From NCBI GenBank assembly GCA_019415945.1, contig DXYF01000008.1:1-32429 (forward strand): a stretch of DNA of 32,429 nucleotides. The letters are read 5' to 3'. The DNA is from Clostridiales bacterium (GTDB lineage: Bacteria > Bacillota > Clostridia > Oscillospirales > Acutalibacteraceae). A program made the translations under genes and the position numbers. Under the pieces are notes generated by a model that ran no database searches, was not told where the DNA came from, and worked only from the letters and a program-made list of their open reading frames with translations. Below, one piece after another: positions 15,852-25,107 of the stretch (the first letter of the stretch is position 1; the number at the start of each line of letters is the position of its first letter).

Positions 15852-18023
15852 ATGAAAATCATTAAGAGAAACGGCTCGGAAGAGGATTTTAAAATTGAGA
15901 AAATTATAAACGCTGTAAAAAAAGCAAATAACTCATCAGAAAATCCTTTTTTAACCGATGAACAAATTACAGATATAGCTGACTATATAGAATACAGATG
16001 CAATAAAATAAAAAGAGCAGTATCCGTTGAGGAAATTCAGGATATGGTTGAGGATCAGCTTATGGCTAAGGGAGCGTTTGAGCTTGCACGCCGTTATGTC
16101 AGATACCGCTACAACCGTTCTCTTGTTCGTAAAGCTAACACTACGGACAACAGAATCCTTTCTCTCATCGAGTGCAACAACGAAGAGCTAAAGCAGGAAA
16201 ACTCCAACAAAAATCCTACGGTCAACAGCGTTCAGCGTGACTATATGGCAGGAGAGGTAAGCCGTGATCTTACAAGAAGAATGCTTTTGCCTCCTGATAT
16301 TGTTGAAGCGGATAAGCAGGGAATTATTCATTTCCATGATTCTGACTACTTTGCTCAGCATATGCATAACTGCGACCTTGTGGATCTTGAGGATATGCTC
16401 CAAAACGGCACGGTTATCAGTGACACATTAATCGAAAAGCCCCACAGCTTTTCCACTGCCTGCAATATAGCTACACAAATTATAGCACAGGTAGCAAGCA
16501 ATCAGTACGGCGGTCAAAGCATAAGTCTTACTCATCTTGCACCTTTTGTTCAGATTTCAAGAGAAAAAATCCGCAGAGAAACTCTTGCCGAAATCGAGGA
16601 GCTCGGCTGTGAAGTAAGTGAAGAAAAAATTAATGATATTGTTGAGAACAGACTCCGTAAAGAGGTAAACAAGGGCGTTCAAACAATACAGTATCAGGTT
16701 GTTACTTTGCTTACAACAAACGGACAGGCTCCGTTTGTCACCGTATTTATGTACCTCAATGAAGCAAAGAATGAGCAGGAAAAGAAAGATCTTGCACTGA
16801 TTATTGAAGAAACGCTTAAGCAGCGTTATCAGGGTGTAAAAAACGAGGACGGAGTGTGGATTACTCCTGCATTCCCGAAACTTATATATGTTCTTGAAGA
16901 GGATAACATTACGGAAGACAGCAAGTACTGGTACTTAACGGAACTTGCGGCAAAATGCACGGCAAAAAGAATGGTGCCGGACTATATTTCCGAAAAGGTT
17001 ATGCTTGAAAACAAGATTGACAAAAACGGCAACGGCAACTGCTACACCTGCATGGGCTGCCGCAGCTTCCTCACACCTTATGTTGATGAAAACGGAAAGC
17101 CAAAGTATTACGGAAGATTTAATCAGGGCGTAGTAACCGTAAATCTTGTTGATGTAGGATTGAGTGCTAACAGGGATATGGTTAAGTTCTGGAAGATTTT
17201 TGACGAGCGTATGGAGCTTTGTCACCGTGCATTGCAGTGCCGTCATGAAAGACTGACCGGAACTCTTTCGGATGCCGCACCGATTCTTTGGCAGTACGGA
17301 GCACTTGCAAGGCTTAAAAAGGGCGAAACCATAGATAAGCTTCTGCACGGAGGTTATTCAACTATTTCGCTCGGATATGCAGGTCTTTGGGAGTGCGTTT
17401 ACAGCTTAAACGGCAAAAAGCTCACGGAACCTGAGGGCAAGGAGCTTGGTTTGCAGATTATGCAGAAGCTAAACGACTACTGTGCAAAATGGAAAAAAGA
17501 AGAAAATATCGACTACAGTATTTACGGTACGCCGCTCGAAAGCACAACCTATAAATTTGCAAAATGTCTGCAAAAGCGTTTCGGCATAATCAAGGGTGTG
17601 ACAGACAAAAATTATATCACAAACAGCTATCATGTGCATGTTTGCGAAGAAATTAATGCTTTTGATAAGCTCAAGCTCGAATCGGAATTTCAGGCACTTT
17701 CGCCGGGCGGAGCAATAAGCTATGTTGAGGTTCCGAATATGCAGGATAATATCCCCGCTGTTTTGCAGGTGATTAAATTTATCTATGAGAACATTATGTA
17801 TGCAGAGCTTAATACCAAGAGCGACTATTGTCAGGAATGCGGCTACAGCGGTGAAATCGGCATAGTTGAAGAAGACGGAAAACTTTTGTGGGAGTGCCCT
17901 AAGTGTCACAATCGCAATCAGGATAAGATGAATGTTGCAAGAAGAACCTGCGGATACATCGGAACACAGTTCTGGAATCAGGGAAGGACACAGGAAATTA
18001 AGGAAAGGGTGCTTCACCTCTGA
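15852..18023 (+). CDS. nrdD: anaerobic (class III) ribonucleoside-triphosphate reductase
   Basis: This 723-residue glycyl-radical enzyme makes deoxyribonucleotides from ribonucleoside triphosphates without oxygen. An ATP-cone allosteric domain occupies about residues 1-90 (MKIIKRNGSEEDF start). The catalytic barrel carries the Cys-rich segment NCYTCMGCRSF near residue 400. A zinc ribbon follows with Cys660, Cys663, Cys682 and Cys685. The glycyl-radical motif RRTCGYIG lies at 697-704, where Gly701 should carry the radical. The length and ending are normal, so the enzyme looks intact. A GGAAGGGA SD precedes the ATG. The stop overlaps the start of nrdG by one base. It is likely controlled by the divergent Crp/Fnr protein and perhaps NrdR. 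Confidence 0.97.
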   Translation: MKIIKRNGSEEDFKIEKIINAVKKANNSSENPFLTDEQITDIADYIEYRCNKIKRAVSVEEIQDMVEDQLMAKGAFELARRYVRYRYNRSLVRKANTTDNRILSLIECNNEELKQENSNKNPTVNSVQRDYMAGEVSRDLTRRMLLPPDIVEADKQGIIHFHDSDYFAQHMHNCDLVDLEDMLQNGTVISDTLIEKPHSFSTACNIATQIIAQVASNQYGGQSISLTHLAPFVQISREKIRRETLAEIEELGCEVSEEKINDIVENRLRKEVNKGVQTIQYQVVTLLTTNGQAPFVTVFMYLNEAKNEQEKKDLALIIEETLKQRYQGVKNEDGVWITPAFPKLIYVLEEDNITEDSKYWYLTELAAKCTAKRMVPDYISEKVMLENKIDKNGNGNCYTCMGCRSFLTPYVDENGKPKYYGRFNQGVVTVNLVDVGLSANRDMVKFWKIFDERMELCHRALQCRHERLTGTLSDAAPILWQYGALARLKKGETIDKLLHGGYSTISLGYAGLWECVYSLNGKKLTEPEGKELGLQIMQKLNDYCAKWKKEENIDYSIYGTPLESTTYKFAKCLQKRFGIIKGVTDKNYITNSYHVHVCEEINAFDKLKLESEFQALSPGGAISYVEVPNMQDNIPAVLQVIKFIYENIMYAELNTKSDYCQECGYSGEIGIVEEDGKLLWECPKCHNRNQDKMNVARRTCGYIGTQFWNQGRTQEIKERVLHL

Positions 18024-18565
18024 TGAATTACGGTGAAATTAAAAATTACGACATCGCAAACGGCGAGGGAGTAAGAGTTTCTCTGTTCGTTTCGGGGTGT
18101 ACGCACCACTGCAAAAACTGTTTTAACCCCGAAACATGGAACTTTGAGTACGGCAAACCGTTTACAAAGGAAACAGAGAATTATATAATTGAGTGCTTAA
18201 AACCGGACTACATTGACGGATTATCGCTGCTCGGCGGAGAACCGTTTGAACCGCAGAATCAAGCTGTTTTGCTCCCTTTTTTACGCAGGGTAAGGGCAGA
18301 GTTGCCTGATAAAAACATCTGGTGCTATACGGGTTATCTCTTTGACAAAGAGCTTTTAAGCGACAGCCGTGCAAGGTGTGAGTATACCGATGAGATGCTT
18401 TCCTTGATAGATGTGCTTGTTGACGGAGAGTTTGAGCAGGATTTATATGACATAAGCCTGTCGTTTAGGGGTTCGTCCAATCAAAGGATAATTGATGTTA
18501 AAACATCTCTTGAAAACGGTGAGATAAAGCTTCACAGACTTGTAAGCGAGCATATAATAAAATAA
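18023..18565 (+). CDS. nrdG: anaerobic ribonucleotide reductase activating protein
   Basis: This 180-residue radical-SAM enzyme installs the glycyl radical on NrdD using S-adenosylmethionine and a [4Fe-4S] cluster. The cluster motif CTHHCKNC (CxxxCxxC) lies at about residues 31-38 and is followed by FNPETWNFEYG, which is characteristic of NrdG. GGEPF (about 73-77) is the SAM-binding GGE motif. Its ATG shares one base with the nrdD stop (TGATG), giving translational coupling. A clear terminator follows. Confidence 0.96.
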   Translation: MNYGEIKNYDIANGEGVRVSLFVSGCTHHCKNCFNPETWNFEYGKPFTKETENYIIECLKPDYIDGLSLLGGEPFEPQNQAVLLPFLRRVRAELPDKNIWCYTGYLFDKELLSDSRARCEYTDEMLSLIDVLVDGEFEQDLYDISLSFRGSSNQRIIDVKTSLENGEIKLHRLVSEHIIK

Positions 18566-18577
18566 GTTTTATTTTAG

Positions 18578-18610
18578 CAGGGACTGTCGAAATGGATAGT
18601 CCCTGTTTTT
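18578..18610 (+). terminator. intrinsic terminator after nrdG
   Basis: CAGGGACTGTC (18578-18588) and GATAGTCCCTG (18595-18605) pair over 11 bp with one G-U pair around a 6-nt loop, followed by TTTTT. Confidence 0.92.
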
Positions 18611-18699
18611 CGATGCCTTTTACATATATCATAAATTTAGCCGACTGATATTTTTAATTTTAGCGGAAAAAATAAATAATATTTTTTTAAATATTTGTA

Positions 18700-18728
18700 T
18701 TGATTTTCGGAATAAATTGGTGTATGAT
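18700..18728 (+). promoter_or_regulatory. sigma-A promoter of trkA-trkH
   Basis: TTGATT (18700-18705), a 17-nt spacer and TATGAT (18723-18728) lie about 75 nt before trkA. The leader contains GGGAATAAA and TTTATTTCCC, which could form a weak hairpin. Confidence 0.7.
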
Positions 18729-18803
18729 GACCTTAAATGATTTTACAGGGAATAAATGTATTTTATTTCCCGTAATTCTTCGTTTTATTGAGAGAGGAAT
18801 ACT

Positions 18804-20162
18804 ATGAAGATTATAATTGTTGGTTGCGGAAAAGTAGGAACATCTATTGCTAATGAGCTTAATTCCGAAGGACACGAAATCGTTGTTGTTGATATAGATC
18901 ACGCAGCGGTAACACGGTTGTCCGAATCTATTGATGTAATGGGGATTGAGGGAAACGGTGCCACATACGAGATATTGTCCGAGGCAGGAGCTGAGAGTGC
19001 CGATCTTGTGATTGCGGCTGCGGCAAGAGATGAAATTAATCTTTATACTTGTCTTATGGCTAAGGCGGCAGGTGTAAAGCACACAATCGCAAGAGTAAGG
19101 AATCCCGAATATACAAGCGATTTATACAGGGTTAAGGATCAGCTGGGTTTATCAATGGCAATTAACCCCGAACTTACCGCAGCTGTAGAAATAAGCCGCC
19201 TTTTGCGTTTTTCGGGGGCACTTGAAATAGACGCATTTGCAAAGGGCATTGTCGAGCTTATTAAGGTTGAGGTGCCCGAAGATTCTATGATAAGCGATCA
19301 GAGAATAAGCGAAATTGATATTCTCAAGGGCAAGGTGCGAATTTGCTCGGTTGAGCGTGAGGGTGAGGTTTATATCCCTAACGGTGATTTTGTGATACAC
19401 AGCGGGGACAAAATATCCGTTGCGGCAAAGCCGGAAATTGCGGCGAAGTTTTTCAAAAAAATAAATGTATCAATAGGACGATGTCGAGATGTAATATTGC
19501 TCGGAGGAGGTAAGATTTCCTATTATCTTGCTCTTAAACTGATTAAATCGGGCATAAATGTCAAAATAATTGAGAAAAACCCTGCCCGCTGTGCCGTTTT
19601 GTCGGAGCTTTTGCCCGAAGCCGTAATAATCCAGGGTGACTGTATGGATCAGGATTTGCTTTTGAGCGAAGGAATAGAGCATGTTGACGGAGTAGCAGCT
19701 TTAATGGATTATGATGAGGAAAATATACTTATATCGCTGTATCTTAAAGGTGCGTCAAGGGCAAAAGTCATCACTAAAGTGAACAATGTTTCTTTTGATT
19801 CTATTTTATCAAATTTGGCTTTCGACTATATTATTCATCCTAAAAGTATAACAGGAGAATATATTGCAAGGTACATCAGGGCGATGCAAAATTCATTGGG
19901 CAGTAATGTTGAAACTCTGTACAGATTAAACGACGGAAAAACCGAAGCACTTGAATTTAGAGTAAGTAAAAATGCCAAGGTATGCTCAATTCCTATTCAA
20001 CAGCTTGATTTGCTTGATAATCTTCAAATTATATGCATCAACAGAAAAGGAAAAATAATCATTCCTCAAGGCAGTGATTCAATTATGCCGAACGATACGG
20101 TTATTGTCCTTACAAAGCACAAGGGTCTTAGCGACCTTGATGATATTTTTAAAAAGCACTGA
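18804..20162 (+). CDS. trkA: Trk potassium uptake regulatory subunit
   Basis: This 452-residue cytoplasmic protein binds nucleotides and gates the TrkH channel. It has the tandem layout of TrkA: a first Rossmann domain with GCGKVG (7-12) and the acidic end of strand 2 (VVVDID, 27-32), a first RCK-C domain (about 135-220), a second Rossmann domain with GGGKIS (234-239), and a second RCK-C domain to the end. The second glycine motif is degenerate (GGGKIS for GxGxxG), so nucleotide binding may rest mainly on the first domain. A GAGAGGA SD precedes the ATG. The trkH gene begins 14 nt after its stop. Confidence 0.95.
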   Translation: MKIIIVGCGKVGTSIANELNSEGHEIVVVDIDHAAVTRLSESIDVMGIEGNGATYEILSEAGAESADLVIAAAARDEINLYTCLMAKAAGVKHTIARVRNPEYTSDLYRVKDQLGLSMAINPELTAAVEISRLLRFSGALEIDAFAKGIVELIKVEVPEDSMISDQRISEIDILKGKVRICSVEREGEVYIPNGDFVIHSGDKISVAAKPEIAAKFFKKINVSIGRCRDVILLGGGKISYYLALKLIKSGINVKIIEKNPARCAVLSELLPEAVIIQGDCMDQDLLLSEGIEHVDGVAALMDYDEENILISLYLKGASRAKVITKVNNVSFDSILSNLAFDYIIHPKSITGEYIARYIRAMQNSLGSNVETLYRLNDGKTEALEFRVSKNAKVCSIPIQQLDLLDNLQIICINRKGKIIIPQGSDSIMPNDTVIVLTKHKGLSDLDDIFKKH

Positions 20163-20176
20163 GGGTAGTTTTATAA

Positions 20177-21625
20177 ATGAATAAACGCATAAATTTGTAT
20201 ATACTCGGCTGGGTACTCATAATTGAGGGAGCAGCCATGCAAATTGCTACGGTTACTTCGTTGATTTATAAAGAACACGAGGGGATGTATTTTGTTATTA
20301 CCGGCGGTGTGAGTGCCGTTTTGGGTTTAATGGCGATAAAAATTAAAAAGCCCGAAAAAATGGTGCTTTATCAAAAAGCCGGCTTTGCGGCTACGGCACT
20401 GAGCTGGATATTGATGTCGGTTGTCGGCAGCCTCCCGTTTTTTTTAAGCGGAGAAATTCCTTCTTTTATAGACGCTTTTTTTGAAACTGTTTCGGGTTTT
20501 ACGACGACGGGTTCGTCCGTTCTTACAAATGTTGAGGGCTTAAGCAACTGTATGCTTATTTGGCGTAGCTTTCTTAACTGGTTGGGCGGCATGGGTGTTA
20601 TCGTATTTTTGCTTGCGATAATACCGAAACTCGGCGGACAGCAAAACATTTTTCTGATGAAAGCCGAGAGCCCCGGACCTATAATAGGCAAGGCTGTACC
20701 TCATATGAGAAGCTATGCAGCACTGCTTTACGGTATATACATCGGACTTACCGCTCTTCAGATTATTCTCTTGCTGTGTGGTGGAATGGGGCTTTTCGAC
20801 GCACTAAATACAAGCTTTGCAACGGCAGGAACGGGCGGATTCGGAATACACAACAGCAACATAGCAGCTTATGACAGCTATTATCTGCAAACTGTAATTG
20901 CAGTTTTTATGCTCCTGTTCAGCTTTAACTTTACATTTTATATTCTTTTGCTTGCAAGAAAATTCAAACAGGCGTTTAAAATGGAAGAGCTTTGGGTGTA
21001 TTTGTGTATTGTAGCCGCTTCGGTGATTTTGATTACCGTAAATATCAGTTCAATTTACCCGACTTTATACGATTCGTTCCATCAGAGCTTTTTCTATGTT
21101 TCGTCAATTATTTCAACAACAGGTTTTGGAATAGTAGATGTAAATCACTGGCCTGAGTTTTCAAAGTCGATAATTATTGTGATTACCTTTATCGGTGCAA
21201 TGGCAGGAAGCACGGGCGGCGGCTTCAAAGTTTCAAGAATTATAATTCTTTGCAAGGAAGCCAAAAAAGAATTTTCTTTGCTTGTGCATCCGAGAAATGT
21301 AAAAACCGTTAAAATGGACGGCAAGGCAATAGAGCATACCGTAATGCGAAATACCTCAATGTTCCTTGTGGTATATGTGGGAATTTTCGTTTTGAGCTTT
21401 ATGATTATCTCGCTCGAAAACAAAGATTTCTTAACTTGCTTTACAAGTGTTGCAGCTAATCTGAATAACACAGGTCCCGGTCTCGGAGAAGTTGGCCCCG
21501 TGGGAAACTACTCTGACTTTAGAATATTGTCAAAAAGCGTTCTTATTTTTGATATGCTGGCAGGACGCCTTGAGTTGTTCCCTCTGCTGTTGTTGTTTTC
21601 ACCTTCGGCATGGAAAAAGACATGA
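20177..21625 (+). CDS. trkH: Trk potassium uptake membrane subunit
   Basis: This 482-residue potassium channel-like subunit is partnered with TrkA, encoded 14 nt upstream. The four M1-P-M2 repeats of the SKT family are indicated by pore loops TTTGSSV, GTGGFGIHN, STTGFGIVD and NNTGPGLGEVGP, each with the selectivity-filter Gly. AGSTGGGFK marks a conserved cytoplasmic turn. The long third loop and C-terminal segment are of usual size. The pair supports potassium uptake, and so turgor and pH control. The operon ends at a terminator. Confidence 0.95.
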   Translation: MNKRINLYILGWVLIIEGAAMQIATVTSLIYKEHEGMYFVITGGVSAVLGLMAIKIKKPEKMVLYQKAGFAATALSWILMSVVGSLPFFLSGEIPSFIDAFFETVSGFTTTGSSVLTNVEGLSNCMLIWRSFLNWLGGMGVIVFLLAIIPKLGGQQNIFLMKAESPGPIIGKAVPHMRSYAALLYGIYIGLTALQIILLLCGGMGLFDALNTSFATAGTGGFGIHNSNIAAYDSYYLQTVIAVFMLLFSFNFTFYILLLARKFKQAFKMEELWVYLCIVAASVILITVNISSIYPTLYDSFHQSFFYVSSIISTTGFGIVDVNHWPEFSKSIIIVITFIGAMAGSTGGGFKVSRIIILCKEAKKEFSLLVHPRNVKTVKMDGKAIEHTVMRNTSMFLVVYVGIFVLSFMIISLENKDFLTCFTSVAANLNNTGPGLGEVGPVGNYSDFRILSKSVLIFDMLAGRLELFPLLLLFSPSAWKKT

Positions 21626-21637
21626 TTATATTTTAAT

Positions 21638-21670
21638 TAAGAGCACGAATTACCGTGCTCTTATTATTTG
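21638..21670 (+). terminator. terminator after trkH
   Basis: TAAGAGCACG (21638-21647) and CGTGCTCTTA (21654-21663) form a 10-bp stem with a 6-nt loop, followed by a T-rich stretch with interspersed A. Confidence 0.8.
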
Positions 21671-21834
21671 TGTACATAATGTAAATTTGTCTAAACGGCA
21701 TTAATCTGAAATAAAAACGTCAGTTTTGCAGTTTGCTTTAAGGACTTAACTTTGCCTTTTTTCGTGTTTTGTGTCGAGCGGATAACTTGCTCAAAAACGA
21801 ATGAAATTTATTTTTGTTTTATCGCTTTTTATTA

Positions 21835-21863
21835 TTGACTAAGCAATACTAATAGTATAGAAT
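21835..21863 (+). promoter_or_regulatory. promoter of the MBOAT-DHHW operon
   Basis: TTGACT (21835-21840), 17 nt and TAGAAT (21858-21863) form a good sigma-A promoter. The leader would be short, about 27 nt, before the TTG start at 21897. Confidence 0.65.
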
Positions 21864-21896
21864 ACTTATTGTATATTACTTTTGGGAGGACTGTTT

Positions 21897-23291
21897 TTGG
21901 TATTTTCAAGCCTCGTATTTTTGTTTGCTTATCTGCCGATAACGCTTTTGGCGTATTACCTTGTGCCTCGGCAGGGCAGAAATATATTTCTTTTTATAGT
22001 AAATTTGATTTTCTACGGCTGGGGCGAGCCGAAGCTTGTCCTGCTGATGGTGTTTAATATATTCTTTAACTATATCGGCGGATATTTGGTTGACAAATAC
22101 CGCAGTGATGAGAAAAAGAAAAAGCTTTTTCTGATACTTACCTGCGTGCTTGATATCGGTATACTTGCCGTGTTCAAATATACGGGAATGATTACGGAAA
22201 CGCTTAATATGCTTCCGTTTTTAAATATTCCGGAGCTTCAGATCAGCCTGCCGATCGGTATCAGCTTCTACACATTCCAGACCATGAGCTATGTTATTGA
22301 TGTTTATCGTGACGATGCCCCCGTGTCAAAAAGTTTTATAAACTTCGGAACTTATGTTGCACTGTTTCCTCAGCTGATAGCGGGTCCTATTGTTCGTTAC
22401 AGGGATGTTGCTTATCAGCTAAGTCACCGCCGTGAAACGCTTGAACAGTTTACAAAGGGCGTTTTGCTCTTTATGGTTGGACTCGGAAAAAAGGTGCTTA
22501 TTGCAAATCAGATGGGAACGCTGACAAGTGCAATTTTTTCAACTACCGATGAAAACGGCGTGATCGGAACATGGGCAGGTATTATTGCCTATACATTTCA
22601 AATTTATTTTGATTTTTCGGGTTATTCCGACATGGCTTGCGGCTTGGGAAATATGCTTGGATTTGAGTTTCTCAAGAATTTTAATTATCCTTATATTGCG
22701 AAGTCGATTACAGACTTTTGGAGAAGATGGCACATTTCTCTTTCTACCTGGTTTAAGGAATATGTTTATATTCCGCTCGGAGGCAACCGCAAGGGTGTCA
22801 AAAGGCAGATCATAAACCTGCTTGTAGTGTGGGGTCTTACGGGACTTTGGCACGGAGCGTCATATAATTTTATTCTGTGGGGACTGTATTACGGATTGCT
22901 GCTCATTTTTGAGAAATTTGTTCTCAAGCGTTTTCTGGAAAAACTGCCGTCAATTATACAGCACTTATATACATTGTTTGCGGTAATGATAGGCTGGGGA
23001 CTTTTCTACTTTACCGATATGTCGCAGCTTGGAGAGTTTTTTGTAGATTTGTTTAATTTCGGCAACGGAATTTGCGGAGAACAGGCTCTTAATCTCATCC
23101 TGAATTATCTGCCCCTTCTTATAGCAGCCGCTGTTGCAAGCACTCCCATAGGTGCAAAGCTGTATTCACGCATTTCAGGAACAAAATTTGTTTGGATTCC
23201 CGAAACATTGTTTTGTGTTGTTGTATTGTTAATCAGCACGGCAAGTCTTGTTGACCAAAGCTATAATCCGTTTTTGTATTTTAGATTTTAA
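21897..23291 (+). CDS. MBOAT family O-acyltransferase (AlgI/DltB type)
   Basis: This 464-residue polytopic membrane protein transfers acyl, usually acetyl, groups across the membrane to a surface polymer. The family motif FWRRWHIS (274-281) and the catalytic His319 in TGLWHGASYNF are present. A GGGAGGA SD occupies 21884-21890, so the TTG at 21897 is the natural start; it gives MVFSSLVFLF, the usual N-terminus of AlgI-type proteins. The TTG at 21882 would lie upstream of and overlap the SD. The next gene encodes a DHHW protein, the common partner in alginate, exopolysaccharide or cell-wall acetylation. No glycosyltransferase genes are nearby, so the polymer is not identified. DltB-type D-alanylation is less likely without dltA, dltC or dltD. 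Confidence 0.92.
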   Translation: MVFSSLVFLFAYLPITLLAYYLVPRQGRNIFLFIVNLIFYGWGEPKLVLLMVFNIFFNYIGGYLVDKYRSDEKKKKLFLILTCVLDIGILAVFKYTGMITETLNMLPFLNIPELQISLPIGISFYTFQTMSYVIDVYRDDAPVSKSFINFGTYVALFPQLIAGPIVRYRDVAYQLSHRRETLEQFTKGVLLFMVGLGKKVLIANQMGTLTSAIFSTTDENGVIGTWAGIIAYTFQIYFDFSGYSDMACGLGNMLGFEFLKNFNYPYIAKSITDFWRRWHISLSTWFKEYVYIPLGGNRKGVKRQIINLLVVWGLTGLWHGASYNFILWGLYYGLLLIFEKFVLKRFLEKLPSIIQHLYTLFAVMIGWGLFYFTDMSQLGEFFVDLFNFGNGICGEQALNLILNYLPLLIAAAVASTPIGAKLYSRISGTKFVWIPETLFCVVVLLISTASLVDQSYNPFLYFRF

Positions 23292-23328
23292 GTGTCGATA
23301 TGTGTTTGTGAATTAAAGGAGTAGTAAG

Positions 23329-24486
23329 ATGCATTTTAAGGACAACAGCAGCAAATATCTGAAATATCTGCCTGCATTAGTGTTTTTAATATTTATATTC
23401 GGAATGGCAGTATGGTTTTTGTTTAATCCGAAGTCGGACTACAGCTCAACGGAAAAGCGTTATCTTAAAGTGACTCCAAAGGTTTCGGTTGAAAGTGTGC
23501 TTGACGGAAGCTTTGGTAAGGAATTTGAAAGCTTTTTTGCCGACCAATTTCCGTCAAGAAGCTTTTGGGTAGGACTCAACGCCTATTATAACCTTGACAT
23601 AGGCAATAACGGAGCAAACGGAGTCTACAACTGTAAAAACGGATATTTAATCAACAAGCCGGTTTCTACAGACAACCAAATTAAAAAGAACACACAGGCA
23701 ATAATTGATTTCAAAAATTCCGTAGATACACCGGTAACAGCTGTGTTTGTGCCGTCTACAGGTTATATTGCACAAGATGTTTTGCCGTCGGTTCATAACA
23801 AGTATAATGATGATGAATATTTTGAAAGTTCGTCAAAGGCATTTGCCGAAAACGGAATAGACTTTGTTGATTTGCGTCAGACGTTTAAGGATGCATATAA
23901 TGACGGAAGTCAGCTGTATTACAAAACCGACCATCACTGGACTACTCTCGGAGCGTACACGGCGTACAATGAGCTTTGCAAGCAGCTTGATATTACGCCT
24001 GCACCCAAGGAAAAATTTGAGATTGAAACCTACGGCGGCTTTTACGGTACGACCTACTCTACGAGCGGATTTTGGTTTACACAGCCGGACAATATTGAAA
24101 TCTGGAACAATACCGAAAATACGGATAAAAATATTAATGTAAAAATTATCGAGGGCAAAAACACCGAGGAATACGGTTCAATGTATTTTTATAATCATCT
24201 TAAAGAGGATGACAAGTATCCCGTGTTCATTGACGGCAATCATGCTCTCACGGAAATAACAAATTCAAACGCAGACGGCGGTACAATTTTGATTGTAAAG
24301 GATAGCTTTGCCCACAGTTTTGTGCCTTTCCTGGCAGAAAATTACAGCAAAATTATTCTTGTTGACATGCGTTATTACAAGTCGGGAGTAGCAAGGATTG
24401 TACAAGAAGAAAATCCCGAGCGGATTCTTTTCCTTTACGGCATAGATAATCTTGCAACCGATACCGACCTTGTGTGGATAAACTGA
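23329..24486 (+). CDS. DHHW-motif extracytoplasmic acetylation protein (AlgJ/AlgX-like)
   Basis: This 385-residue protein has one N-terminal membrane anchor (about 13-33) and a large outer domain of the SGNH-hydrolase-like fold. The DHHW motif is at 201-204 (KTDHHWTTLGAY), and the probable nucleophile region is VKDSFAHSF near residue 326. Such proteins receive acetyl groups exported by an MBOAT partner and pass them to a polysaccharide; here the MBOAT gene is 37 nt upstream. An AAAGGAG SD precedes the ATG. The C-terminus appears complete. No obvious terminator follows; the next features are on the opposite strand. Confidence 0.9.
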   Translation: MHFKDNSSKYLKYLPALVFLIFIFGMAVWFLFNPKSDYSSTEKRYLKVTPKVSVESVLDGSFGKEFESFFADQFPSRSFWVGLNAYYNLDIGNNGANGVYNCKNGYLINKPVSTDNQIKKNTQAIIDFKNSVDTPVTAVFVPSTGYIAQDVLPSVHNKYNDDEYFESSSKAFAENGIDFVDLRQTFKDAYNDGSQLYYKTDHHWTTLGAYTAYNELCKQLDITPAPKEKFEIETYGGFYGTTYSTSGFWFTQPDNIEIWNNTENTDKNINVKIIEGKNTEEYGSMYFYNHLKEDDKYPVFIDGNHALTEITNSNADGGTILIVKDSFAHSFVPFLAENYSKIILVDMRYYKSGVARIVQEENPERILFLYGIDNLATDTDLVWIN

Positions 24487-24518
24487 ATATGAAAAACCGC
24501 AGGTCTTGTGATTGCCAT
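24435..24518 (-). CDS. 27-codon reading frame behind a strong SD, doubtful
   Basis: On the minus strand a strong SD (GGAGGAA) lies the proper distance before an ATG that opens only 27 codons (MAITRPAVFHIQ...), which run antisense into the end of the DHHW gene. I recognise no family. It may be a real micropeptide, or the surviving start region of a gene whose body was deleted. An SD this good makes pure chance less likely, but coding evidence is weak. Confidence 0.3.
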   Translation of the reverse strand: MAITRPAVFHIQFIHTRSVSVARLSMP

Positions 24519-24613
24519 TTTTATTCCTCCTATATTAAAACATCAAGTATATGAGTATATACAATATACCCACTCTACATTTTATGTAAGATACCAAAAA
24601 ATGCTTATATAAA

Positions 24614-24640
24614 AATGGGACTTCATTATGAAGTCCCATT
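24614..24640 (-). terminator. intrinsic terminator for the small gene at 24663-24950
   Basis: AATGGGACTTCA and TGAAGTCCCATT form a perfect 12-bp stem with a 3-nt loop. On the minus strand a T-rich tract follows. It lies 22 nt past the final stop of the disrupted small gene. Confidence 0.8.
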
Positions 24641-24662
24641 AAATACAAAATTTTATCGTTTG

Positions 24663-24950
24663 TTAAACAGCTTTGTCTTTTTCACACAGACAATCTTCAA
24701 AAGTTTTTAGTTTTGAATGAAGAATCATTTCCAATCTTTAAACAGCATTTACCATTGATTCAACAGATTTATTTGTTGCTAACAGTATTTCAGGAGTAAC
24801 ATCTTCTATTGCTACTATCTTTTGAATTTTTTCACCCTCTGCATTTAAGATATGAGAAAGTGCAGTTTCTTCAAGAGCAACAGATTGTATAATATCTGTG
24901 ATTGCTTGTGATCGTGTAGTTTTGCTTGCTGTAATAATCGGCATTCCCAT
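24663..24950 (-). pseudogene. small conserved Firmicute protein interrupted by an in-frame stop
   Basis: The frame from 24950 reads 70 codons to TAA at 24738-24740. The same frame then continues for 24 sense codons (RLEMILHSKL...) to a second TAA at 24663-24665. The segment SVALEETALSHILNAEGEKI resembles a conserved motif in small, often spore- or envelope-associated, Firmicute proteins. From memory, that family usually continues with a helix like QLEM.L.SKL, which is just what follows the stop. A single C-to-T change (CAA to TAA) would explain this. The product is either truncated to 70 residues or made at low level by read-through. An AAGGAG SD lies 11 nt before the ATG, and a terminator follows the second stop, as if it were the original gene end. 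Confidence 0.7.
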
Positions 24951-25107
24951 AATTTCATTGTCTCCTTATTGTTATTGAGCATCGGTTCACGATATACTAT
25001 GCTATGTAAAATCAATTTGTGACTTAATACCGATAAACTGCGACAGCGTTACATTAATAATCTTTGCAAAATCCGTTTTGTAGATTCTGAAAAATTTATC
25101 AAATCTT

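Noticed and set aside
17469..18017. 182-codon minus-strand frame in nrdD
   Set aside because: Antisense to the zinc ribbon and glycyl-radical region of nrdD, which is fully conserved; no SD.
21882..21896. TTG start for the MBOAT gene
   Set aside because: It is located before and over the GGGAGGA SD; TTG at 21897 gives the usual family N-terminus.
21897..24486. dlt operon (D-alanylation of teichoic acid)
   Set aside because: MBOAT alone could be DltB, but no dltA, dltC or dltD is present and the partner is a DHHW protein, which points to O-acetylation.
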